Of a DNA stretch of 64,000 nt, positions 15,958-23,065 are shown piece after piece (the first letter of the stretch is position 1; every line of letters starts with the position of its first letter). Source of the DNA: Bog-473 sp963721585. GTDB lineage: Bacteria > Actinomycetota > Acidimicrobiia > Acidimicrobiales > RAAP-2. The position numbers and the translations under genes were made by a program. The notes beneath the pieces were generated by a model. The model was not told the origin of the DNA and made no database searches. It worked only from the letters and a program-made list of their open reading frames with translations. The DNA lies in assembly GCA_963721585.1 (NCBI GenBank), contig CAVRJN010000003.1:1-64000 (forward strand), read 5' to 3'.

Positions 15958-17513
15958 AGCGATCCGCGAGATCACTGCGGCGATCCACGGTCGCCGTTGC
16001 CGCGGGAACCCTCTCCGTCCTGGCGCTGGCACTCAGCGCGTGCGGTGGCTCGCCCGCCCAGCCGGCGGCCTCTCCCGAACGAGTGAGCGGCGGGCCGACG
16101 GGCCACTACCTCGTGGCCTCCGGTATCCACAAGATCAAGCACGTCATCGTCATTGAGCAGGAGAACCGCTCGTTCGACAGCTACTTTGGCACCTATCCCG
16201 GGGCTGATGGCATTCCGATGGCCAAGGGCGGGCCGACGGTCTGCGTGCCCGTCCCAGCGGGGGGTTGCCAAGCGCCCTACCACGACACCGCCGACGTCAA
16301 CGGCGGCGGGCCGCACGGTGTGCACAACGCGAAGGTCGACGTCAACGGGGGGAAGATGGATGGCTTCATCGCGTCGGCCACCAGCGGAAAGAAGGGGTGC
16401 GGCGCCAATGTCAACACGGTCGATAATCCCGCGTGCTCGAATTCGGCCACACCAGACGTGATGGGCTACCACACGGCGGCGGAGATCCCGAACTACTGGA
16501 CCTACGCCAAGGACTTCACCCTCGACGACCACATGTTCGAGCCGGTGGCGTCGTGGTCGCTGCCCGATCACCTCTACCTCGTGTCGGGCTGGTCGGCCAA
16601 GTGTTCGAGCCCGGCCCCGTCGAGTTGCGTCAACGAGATCAAAGGGCCCTACACCCCTGTGCAGATGCAGAAGTACGTGGACCAGGCCATCGACACCGGC
16701 ACGGCCGACGTCACCAACGCATGGACTGATATCACGTGGCTCCTCTACAACAAGCATGTCTCGTGGGCCTACTACGTCCAGACCGGCGACCAGCCCGACT
16801 GCGACAACGACTCTGCCGTGGCCTGCCCGCCGGTGGCGCAGAGCTACCTCACCCCGGGCATCTGGAATCCGCTGCCGATCTTCGAGGACGTGCAGAAGGA
16901 CCACCAGATCCGCAACATCCAGCCGCTGAACAACTACTTCTCCGAGGCTAAGAAGGGAACCCTGCCCTCGGTCATGTGGGTCACTCCATCCCAGGCCGAC
17001 AGTGAGCACCCACCGGCCAGCGTGCACCAGGGCCAGGCCTATGTCACCGCGGTCGTCAACGCAGCCATGAAGAGTCCCGACTGGAACTCGACCGCCATCT
17101 TCTTGCAGTGGGACGACTGGGGCGGCTTCTACGACAACGTCGTGCCGCCCCCCGTCGACCAGAACGGCTACGGCTTGCGGGTGCCGGCCATGGTGATCTC
17201 GCCCTACGCCAAGACCGGGTACATCGATCACCAGACCCTCTCGAGCGATGCCTACCTCAAGTTCATCGAGGACGATTTCTTGGATGGATCGAGACTCAAC
17301 CCCAAGACGGACAAGCGGCCGGATCCGCGGCCTGACGTCCGCGAGGACGAGACGATCCTCGGCAACATGGTCAACGATTTCGACTTCAACCAGGCGCCTC
17401 GGGCTCCAGTCCTCCTGCCGACGAATCCCCCTACCGATTCGCAAAGCATTCCGGCCTACTTCAACGGTTTGGGCCCGTGCCTCGGCTGCACAGCGACGCC
17501 ACCGAGCACGTAG
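15954..17513 (+). CDS. Phospholipase C/acid phosphatase-like phosphoesterase lipoprotein
   Basis: ATG 15954 has AAAGGGAG upstream and overlaps the previous stop. The signal peptide ends in a lipobox (LALSACGG), so the 519-residue enzyme is membrane-anchored. The phosphoesterase (PLC/AcpA) family signatures are HVIVIEQENRSFDSYFGTYPG near the start, DDHMFEPVASWSLPDHLYLVSGWSA, VMWVTPSQADSEHPPASVHQGQAYV, FLQWDDWGGFYDNVVPP and VPAMVISPYAKTGYIDHQ. Glu/Asn of QEN and Asp/His of the later motifs are the expected metal and catalytic ligands. Known relatives release phosphate from phospholipids or phosphomonoesters. Confidence 0.92.
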   Translation: MKRSARSLRRSTVAVAAGTLSVLALALSACGGSPAQPAASPERVSGGPTGHYLVASGIHKIKHVIVIEQENRSFDSYFGTYPGADGIPMAKGGPTVCVPVPAGGCQAPYHDTADVNGGGPHGVHNAKVDVNGGKMDGFIASATSGKKGCGANVNTVDNPACSNSATPDVMGYHTAAEIPNYWTYAKDFTLDDHMFEPVASWSLPDHLYLVSGWSAKCSSPAPSSCVNEIKGPYTPVQMQKYVDQAIDTGTADVTNAWTDITWLLYNKHVSWAYYVQTGDQPDCDNDSAVACPPVAQSYLTPGIWNPLPIFEDVQKDHQIRNIQPLNNYFSEAKKGTLPSVMWVTPSQADSEHPPASVHQGQAYVTAVVNAAMKSPDWNSTAIFLQWDDWGGFYDNVVPPPVDQNGYGLRVPAMVISPYAKTGYIDHQTLSSDAYLKFIEDDFLDGSRLNPKTDKRPDPRPDVREDETILGNMVNDFDFNQAPRAPVLLPTNPPTDSQSIPAYFNGLGPCLGCTATPPST

Positions 17514-17562
17514 AAGGTTCCGGAGTACGGGCCGATGACGGACTAAAGAGACCGAGACAGGG

Positions 17563-18030
17563 TCAAGTGAAGATGATCTGGCCGCCAGCAGCCTTCTCGT
17601 AGAACTCGCCCACGGTGATGATGTCTTGCACCTGGTCGATGAAGTCATTCTTCTCCAACCCGAAGAGGTCCACCGACGCCTTGCAGGCGTACATCCCGGT
17701 ACCGGTGTCAGCGATCATCTCGATGAACTCGGGAATGGAGGGGATGTCGAGCTTCTCCATTTTGTGGTTCATGTAATGCGTCATGGCCGTCGACACACCG
17801 GGGAGGCCTCCGGCCACGGTGGCGAGGTGCAAGCCGGGGTTGCCGACCGTCGCCAGCTTGATGTGCTCGTTGCGGGCCTTGTGGATGGCGTCGAGGCCGA
17901 AGAAGGTGAAGAAGAGGTTCGCCTCGATCCCCTCCGCCCGTGCACCGTTGGTCATGATCAGTCCCGGGTAGATGCCCTCGAGGGAGCCCTTCGAGATGAT
18001 GATCGAGACCTTTTCGATTGCGTCACTCAT
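17563..18030 (-). CDS. DsrE-family sulfur-relay-like protein
   Basis: A 155-residue protein with DsrE/DrsE-like architecture: N-terminal strand KVSIIISKGSLEGIYPGLIMTNGA, then EANLFFTFFGLDAI, and a C-terminal ACKASVDLFGLEKNDFIDQV in which the conserved Cys of this family appears at about residue 117. ATG 18030 follows AAAGGAGTGAC. It lies 11 nt after the TusE/DsrC-like gene. DsrE-type proteins bind and hand on persulfide sulfur; in SQR/rhodanese/TusA/Hdr clusters they act in cytoplasmic sulfur trafficking. Last gene of the leftward cluster. Confidence 0.85.
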   Translation of the reverse strand: MSDAIEKVSIIISKGSLEGIYPGLIMTNGARAEGIEANLFFTFFGLDAIHKARNEHIKLATVGNPGLHLATVAGGLPGVSTAMTHYMNHKMEKLDIPSIPEFIEMIADTGTGMYACKASVDLFGLEKNDFIDQVQDIITVGEFYEKAAGGQIIFT

Positions 18031-18041
18031 GGTCACTCCTT

Positions 18042-18359
18042 TTAGATGCAGCCGCGTGGCTTGGGGATGCCGGCGATCTTGGCGGCCACCTTCGCCGGTC
18101 CCTTGGGAAAGAGCTGGTAGAGCTCTTTGATCGAGACACCCGAGGTCTTCCCCAGAACCCGAACCGTGGGCCCGGTCCCCTTGGCGAGGAATTCGGACCG
18201 CATGAAGTGGATGACCTGCCAGTGCGCATCGGTGAGCTCGTCGATGCCCTCGCGACGGGCCAACTCGGGAACCATGTCCTCGGTCCACTGTTCGGGTCGG
18301 ACGAAGAAGCCCTCGTCGTTGAGCTCCACGTCTGTTGCGGCGATGGTGACGGTCGACAT
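18042..18359 (-). CDS. TusE/DsrC-family sulfur carrier
   Basis: A 105-residue protein with the family layout: EGFFVRPEQWTEDMVPELA, the core helix ELTDAHWQVIHFMR, and the flexible C-terminal arm LYQLFPKGPAKVAAKIAGIPKPRGCI. The penultimate Cys104 (CysA) is present, but the second redox Cys of dissimilatory DsrC, normally ten residues earlier, is Lys94. It is therefore TusE/DsrC-like with one carrier cysteine, unable to form the intramolecular DsrC disulfide. It starts 3 nt after the SQR-like stop, so it is in the same operon. Confidence 0.87.
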   Translation of the reverse strand: MSTVTIAATDVELNDEGFFVRPEQWTEDMVPELARREGIDELTDAHWQVIHFMRSEFLAKGTGPTVRVLGKTSGVSIKELYQLFPKGPAKVAAKIAGIPKPRGCI

Positions 18360-18362
18360 CGG

Positions 18363-19622
18363 TCAGTCCTTTCTCGATCCGCCGACTTGAACGGGGATCT
18401 TTCCGGAGGAGGGCATGGCCGAGCTGATCCCGGGGACATCTCGTCCCGGGAGCAAGCCATGCCAGTAGAACCACTCGAACATCAGCTTGCCGAGGTGGTT
18501 GAGCCGGGACTCGGCCAGCAACGGCAGACCGACGCCGCTCGGGTAGTGACCAGGGAGCGGCTCGGTGTCGTAGTTGAAATCGATCAACAGAGCCTTGTGG
18601 AATCCGGATTCGATGAAGCAATTTGTGTGCCCGTCAAAGCTCTGATCGAGCGGCTCTCCGGCCAGGAAACATCGAATGTTCTCGACGAGCACCTCGCCTT
18701 CGAAGTGCGTGACCGACCCCGCCTTCGAAGCGGGGACGTTCGCGGCGTCGCCGATCACGAAGACGTTGGGTGCGGCTTTGGATTGAAGGGTGTGCTCATC
18801 GGTGGAAACGAAATTCAACTCGTCACCCAGGCCTGGAGATCGGCCGATATAGGGAGCCCCCCCATGGAGCGGGACGACCACTGCCAGGTCGAAGTCCACT
18901 GTGCGTCCGTCGTAGCCGGTCAGGTGGCCGCCGGCCCCGTCGACTTCTCCGGTGTTGAACTCGGTCACAAGGTCGATGCCCTTCTCGGCCAGCATCCCCG
19001 AGAGGCGGGCAGAGGCCACGGGCTTGGTGAATGCACCGTCGAGCGGGGTGACGTAGTTCAGCTGCACCTGGTCACGGATGCCGCGCTCGTGGAAGTACCA
19101 GTCGGTCAGGAAGCAGAATTCAAGCGGGGCGACGGGGCACTTAATCGGCATGTCCACCACGTTCACGACCAGACGGCCACCCTCGAAGGCGGCCAGTGCC
19201 GCCGCAAGCGCGGTCGCTCCCTCGAGTGAGTAGAAGGTGTGGACCGTGTCCATCCACCCGGTACCCGTCAGGCCCTCGGTCTCCTCGGGCACGAGCACGG
19301 CGCCGGTCGCCACGACGAGGACGTCATAGCCGAGAGTCGTTCCGTTCTCGAGTGTCACCTGGCTGGTGCCGAGATCAACGCGGTCGATCGCGCTCTTGGC
19401 GTAGGAGATCCCGGCATGAAGCTGGCGCCCCCTCGGCCGCACGATGTGCTCTGCGCTGGCCAGGCCGAAGGGGACGAAGAGCAGGCCCGGTTGGTAGACG
19501 TGGCTATCGTCTCGGTCGATGACGGTGATTTCTACGTCGGACTCGGGGTAGAGGCGACGCAGCCGATTGGCGGTCAGCGTTCCCCCTGTCCCGCCGCCCA
19601 GGATCACCACGCGATGTGCCAT
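18363..19622 (-). CDS. sqr: Sulfide:quinone oxidoreductase-like FAD protein
   Basis: A 419-residue flavoprotein starting MAHRVVILGGGTGGTLTANRL (FAD dinucleotide fold), with YDVLVVATGA (second contact), the cysteine region MPIKCPVAPLEFCF (Cys162, Cys170), NVFVIGDAANVPASKAGSV (FAD ribityl site) and HTNCFIESG (Cys335). Cys162 and Cys335 are in the right places to be the redox-active pair of SQR. The C-terminal amphipathic segment (MFEWFYWHGLLPG) fits monotopic membrane attachment. SQR oxidises sulfide to persulfide/polysulfide and reduces quinone. The order SQR, TusE, DsrE suggests persulfide made here is passed to the carrier proteins. Confidence 0.83.
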   Translation of the reverse strand: MAHRVVILGGGTGGTLTANRLRRLYPESDVEITVIDRDDSHVYQPGLLFVPFGLASAEHIVRPRGRQLHAGISYAKSAIDRVDLGTSQVTLENGTTLGYDVLVVATGAVLVPEETEGLTGTGWMDTVHTFYSLEGATALAAALAAFEGGRLVVNVVDMPIKCPVAPLEFCFLTDWYFHERGIRDQVQLNYVTPLDGAFTKPVASARLSGMLAEKGIDLVTEFNTGEVDGAGGHLTGYDGRTVDFDLAVVVPLHGGAPYIGRSPGLGDELNFVSTDEHTLQSKAAPNVFVIGDAANVPASKAGSVTHFEGEVLVENIRCFLAGEPLDQSFDGHTNCFIESGFHKALLIDFNYDTEPLPGHYPSGVGLPLLAESRLNHLGKLMFEWFYWHGLLPGRDVPGISSAMPSSGKIPVQVGGSRKD

Positions 19623-19729
19623 TGGTTCCAGCCAACTCTCTAAGGCATCGCAGGATCAGGGGTCAAAGGTCCCTCCTGCTAGTGACCATCCTCCCAATCT
19701 GGGCATGACCTGGAGTTCGTGGCGAGCGT

Positions 19730-20371
19730 TCAGTCCTGGACGTGCGGGGGCAGGCAGCGCGACAGAAAATCCGTCAAACGCGAGGTGTCTCTCACGATCG
19801 ACAGGCCCTTGACCGGGTCCTTCGTGATGTCGAGCGAAGGGCAGAACACGTCGTCGTCGTCACAGAAGAAATGTGGGGAGCCGAGGACGCCGCGCCGTTG
19901 GCCTTCGTGCCAGTCCGCGAGCACGCCGACGCGGTCGGACTCGTCGGGCATGGCGACACCGAGGTCGCGCGATATGTCTTCGAGTGTGCTCGGGTCCGAG
20001 ATGTCCTGGCCTTCCTCGAAGATGGCGTTTCTGAGCGCGAAGCTGGCCCGTTCGCCGACCTGGAAGTCGATTCGATAGGCCCGGTTGGCCAACGCCAAGG
20101 CGTCGAGCGTTGAGCTCGGGAACTCGTTCACGTCGAGGTGGCGGAACAGGTTCGGGGCGACCTGCTCTCGAAGCTCGTTGGCGTGCTCGGCAGTCAGTGC
20201 GGGGTCCAGAGGCATCCCGTTGACCAACTCGAGCGGCCAGGCCCGGACCCAGATCGGCATGTCAGTGCGGCCGACACGGGCGCGCTGTTCGTAGATCGTC
20301 CGCAGCCCGACATGGGCAAAGGGGCACCAGATGTCAGCGAAGACCTCAATGACGGGACCCGAGGTGCTCAT
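19730..20371 (-). CDS. DsbA/FrnE-family thioredoxin-fold protein with one N-terminal cysteine
   Basis: A 213-residue protein; EVFADIWCPFAHVG places a single Cys16 where DsbA/FrnE proteins have CxxC (here CPFA), and GVLGSPHFF supplies the cis-proline loop. The helical insertion (AEHANELREQVAPNLFRHL..LDALALANRAYRI) is typical of FrnE/2-hydroxychromene-isomerase-like relatives. There is no signal peptide, so it acts in the cytoplasm. Its ATG overlaps the CsoR-like stop (ATGA), which ties its expression to the repressor. With one thiol it may act as a persulfide or glutathione-like thiol reductase/transferase rather than a disulfide former; that is inference. Confidence 0.8.
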   Translation of the reverse strand: MSTSGPVIEVFADIWCPFAHVGLRTIYEQRARVGRTDMPIWVRAWPLELVNGMPLDPALTAEHANELREQVAPNLFRHLDVNEFPSSTLDALALANRAYRIDFQVGERASFALRNAIFEEGQDISDPSTLEDISRDLGVAMPDESDRVGVLADWHEGQRRGVLGSPHFFCDDDDVFCPSLDITKDPVKGLSIVRDTSRLTDFLSRCLPPHVQD

Positions 20372-20637
20372 GCCAACTTCGTGAACATCCGTTGGACCTC
20401 GTCGAGGGGATACCCGGACTCGGCTGCTTCCTCGGGATTCTCGAGACAGTAGGTCAGACCGCTGGCGATCAGCCGGAAGCCAGCCTGCTCGAGTGCCTTG
20501 ATGGCCGCACTGAGCTGGGTCACTACGTCTCGACACTCACGGCCTTCGGCGAGCATGGTCTCGACGGCTGCGACCTGGCCACCGGCGCGCTTGAGGCGCA
20601 GGCGAAGATCGCTCACCACATCGTCAGGTAGTTGCAT
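20368..20637 (-). CDS. CsoR/RcnR-family repressor of CstR (sulfur-sensing) type
   Basis: An 89-residue all-helical DUF156 protein. The family's basic DNA-contact helix is present (LRLRLKRAGGQVAAVETML), as are Cys35 and Cys64 with the 29-residue spacing of CsoR/CstR. Copper-type CsoR has a His four residues before the second Cys. Here that residue is Gly60, so the copper site is incomplete, as in persulfide-sensing CstR. The neighbours are sulfur proteins, which supports a reactive-sulfur sensor. Two CsoR-type operator dyads lie upstream of the cluster (22996-23013 and 23028-23045). Start ATG 20637 has AGGAGT nearby. Confidence 0.87.
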   Translation of the reverse strand: MQLPDDVVSDLRLRLKRAGGQVAAVETMLAEGRECRDVVTQLSAAIKALEQAGFRLIASGLTYCLENPEEAAESGYPLDEVQRMFTKLA

Positions 20638-20682
20638 GGTTACTCCTTCTGTTGATTACATCTTCATGTCGTAAGGCGCTGC

Positions 20683-22938
20683 TTAGTGGGAGAACCTCAC
20701 CTTGGGCAGGATCCGTTCGAGCCACTTCGGCTGGTGCCAGGCCTTGTGTCCGCCCAAGCGCAACATGACCGGCAGCACCACCAGGCGGACGACGAGGGCA
20801 TCGAGCGCGACGGCGACGGCCAGGATCACGCCCATCTCCTTGGGGGCCAACGGTCCCGAGAGCGCAAAGGTCAAAAACACGGCGATCATGACAGCGGCCG
20901 CAGAGAGCACGACTCGCCCCGAAGTGCGCATGGACCCGACCATGGCGCGTTCGGGATCGGGATGCGTTTCGTAGCGCTCCTTGGCCGCCGACAACATGAA
21001 CAGGGTGTAGTCCATGGCGACGCCGAAGACCATGGCGCCGAAGAAGAGCGGGGCCCAGGCGTCGATGAAGCCCTGGGGCTGGAACCCGAGGAATCCGGAC
21101 AGGTAGCCGTTCTGGAAGATGAGCCGGCCGATGCCAAAGGCGCCCGCCACTGACAAGGCCGTGATCACTACACCGAGCCCTGCGATCAGCGGCGCGCCCA
21201 GGGCGATCAGGAGCAGCACGAACCCGAGGATGCCCAAGATGGCGAGAACAAGAGGCGTGTAGGAGGCCAGGGTTTGTTGGAGGTCGTGATTCTCGGCCGC
21301 AGCGCCGCCGATCATGGACCCGGGCGGCAGCACCTGGCGGAGGTGGTCGATGGTCGCTCCGGTCGTGGTTGTCGAGGGTCCGGTGCTCGGGACCACCTGG
21401 TCGAGAGTCCACCCGGCCGCGGTCGGGCCGGGCACGACCCCGGCCACGGCGGACGCGTGGACGAGGGTGGCGAGGGCACGGGATTGTTCGCCTCGAGGGA
21501 CCAGTACCTGGAGGGTGCCGGGAGCACCCGGGCCGAACGCACTGGTCACCTGGTCGTAACCGATCCGGGCGTTGGCACTGGCGGGCACGATGGTGATCGA
21601 GGGCATGTTGGTCCGCATACCGATGATCGGCGCGGCGGCCAGGAAGAGCACGACCAGCGCTGCCCCACCGGCCGAGAAGGGATGACGCCACAAGAAGTTG
21701 CCCCAGCGGTGCAGGAGCCGGTCGAGCGAGCCTTCACCTTCGGGGCGAAGGCCTCGGCGCAGCCGGATCGTGCCCTTGTTGATGTTGGTCCCGAGCTTGC
21801 CGAGCACGGCGGGTAGGAGTGTGAGGGTGGCTGCCAACACGGCGACCACCGAGAGCATGATGCCGAAGGCCATGGAGCGGAAGGCCGGGCTCGGCACGAT
21901 CATGATGGCGGCGAGCGATGCGAGCACCGTCAGCGCGCTGAACGCGACCGCCTTGCCCGCAGTGTCGACCGTCTCGGCCACCGAGGCAGCGATCGCCTCG
22001 TGGTCGCCGGGTTCGGCGTCCCGGCGTTTGAGTGCGGTGCGGAACCGCATGACCAAGAAGAGGGCGTAGTCGATACCCAGGGCGAGGGCGAACATCAGTG
22101 CGAAGTTGAGGGCCCAGATGGAGACGGGCATGAACTTGGTAGTGATAACCAGCGCGCCCGCAGCCACCAGCAAGCCGGCCATGGTCAAGAGCAGGGGCAG
22201 CCCGGCGGCCACCAGGCTCCCAAAGGCGATCACCAAGATGACGATCGTCACGGGCCACGACAACATCTCGGAGCGCAACATCGCCGAGCGGTTGGCTGTG
22301 TTGAAGTTGGCCCACAAGGCGCTGTCGCCGGTCAAGGTCACGCTGACGCCCGGCGATGACAGGGCGGCCAGTTTCGGTTCCACCGAGTCCGCCGCCTGCA
22401 CCATCTCGTTGGAGTTCGCAGCCGATCCGGCGGTTATGACCGCGGTCCGGCCGTCGCGCGACAGCGAGACTCCGGCTTGAGGTGGGACGACGGTGGACAC
22501 TCGGGGATCGTGGCGAAGGACATTGGTAGCCTCGACCACGGCGGCCTGGGCCTTGGGGTCAGAAGCGATCGGACCGTGATGATCCACGACGACGACCTGG
22601 AGGGCGGTGGCACCGAGTCCGGAGAACTCCTTCTCGACGATCGCACGGGCGGCGACGGACTGGCTGTTCGATGCCTGCCACCCGGCGCCGGCGAGCGCGT
22701 TCTCCACGTGAACGGCGAAGATCCCAAAGACGAGGAGCACCAGAACCCAGGCGATGAGCACTCGGCGGAAGTGGGTGGCAGCCCACGCGCCAAGACGGGC
22801 GAAAGGCCCCCGATGGCTCGCGCGGAGCGCCTCCTCGTCTCCACCATCACTGTCGGCGATCCCATTCGGCCGATCCGCCACCGCCGTCCCTGCTGACATT
22901 TGCGGGTGGTCGAGACTGGTACCTCGGGTCGCTGCCAT
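20683..22938 (-). CDS. MMPL/RND-family transporter
   Basis: From ATG 22938 a 751-residue protein with two MMPL repeats. TM1 (VLIAWVLVLLVFGIFAVHV), a large extracytoplasmic loop, and TM clusters carrying the proton-relay GIDYALFLVMRFR (first half) and AMDYTLFMLSAAKERY (second half). The N-terminal 40 residues are cytoplasmic and acidic. MMPL proteins export lipids, siderophores or small hydrophobic compounds using proton motive force. It directly follows the double CsoR-type operator and precedes the repressor gene by 45 nt, so it is the first gene under likely CstR control. Its substrate here is unknown; export of sulfur-reactive or thiol-linked metabolites is conceivable. Confidence 0.9.
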   Translation of the reverse strand: MAATRGTSLDHPQMSAGTAVADRPNGIADSDGGDEEALRASHRGPFARLGAWAATHFRRVLIAWVLVLLVFGIFAVHVENALAGAGWQASNSQSVAARAIVEKEFSGLGATALQVVVVDHHGPIASDPKAQAAVVEATNVLRHDPRVSTVVPPQAGVSLSRDGRTAVITAGSAANSNEMVQAADSVEPKLAALSSPGVSVTLTGDSALWANFNTANRSAMLRSEMLSWPVTIVILVIAFGSLVAAGLPLLLTMAGLLVAAGALVITTKFMPVSIWALNFALMFALALGIDYALFLVMRFRTALKRRDAEPGDHEAIAASVAETVDTAGKAVAFSALTVLASLAAIMIVPSPAFRSMAFGIMLSVVAVLAATLTLLPAVLGKLGTNINKGTIRLRRGLRPEGEGSLDRLLHRWGNFLWRHPFSAGGAALVVLFLAAAPIIGMRTNMPSITIVPASANARIGYDQVTSAFGPGAPGTLQVLVPRGEQSRALATLVHASAVAGVVPGPTAAGWTLDQVVPSTGPSTTTTGATIDHLRQVLPPGSMIGGAAAENHDLQQTLASYTPLVLAILGILGFVLLLIALGAPLIAGLGVVITALSVAGAFGIGRLIFQNGYLSGFLGFQPQGFIDAWAPLFFGAMVFGVAMDYTLFMLSAAKERYETHPDPERAMVGSMRTSGRVVLSAAAVMIAVFLTFALSGPLAPKEMGVILAVAVALDALVVRLVVLPVMLRLGGHKAWHQPKWLERILPKVRFSH

Positions 22939-22995
22939 GGGGCCGTCCTTTGCTCGGACCGGCAGCCGCACCTCGAATCTAGGACGTCTGCACGG

Positions 22996-23013
22996 GTACC
23001 CTAGGGGGTATAC
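22996..23013. promoter_or_regulatory. CsoR/CstR-type operator, imperfect copy
   Basis: GTACCCTAGGGGGTATAC: a G-tract/C-tract dyad matching the TACCC(N)GGGTA pattern bound by CsoR-family repressors. It lies 58 bp before the MMPL start. Confidence 0.6.
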
Positions 23014-23027
23014 AGAAACGATAACAC

Positions 23028-23045
23028 GATACCCCCGGGGGTATC
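23028..23045. promoter_or_regulatory. CsoR/CstR-type operator, perfect 18-bp palindrome
   Basis: GATACCCCCGGGGGTATC is its own reverse complement and closely matches known CsoR/CstR boxes (ATACCCCyrGGGGTAT). It sits between the MFS stop and the MMPL start, 15 bp from the first copy, placing two repressor tetramers over one promoter. Confidence 0.75.
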
Positions 23046-23065
23046 TACACGAGTGCTCCCGATGG

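Noticed and set aside
15972..17648. 558-codon minus-strand frame opposite the phosphoesterase
   Set aside because: Low-complexity RRVV-type sequence, an antisense shadow of a well-supported lipoprotein.
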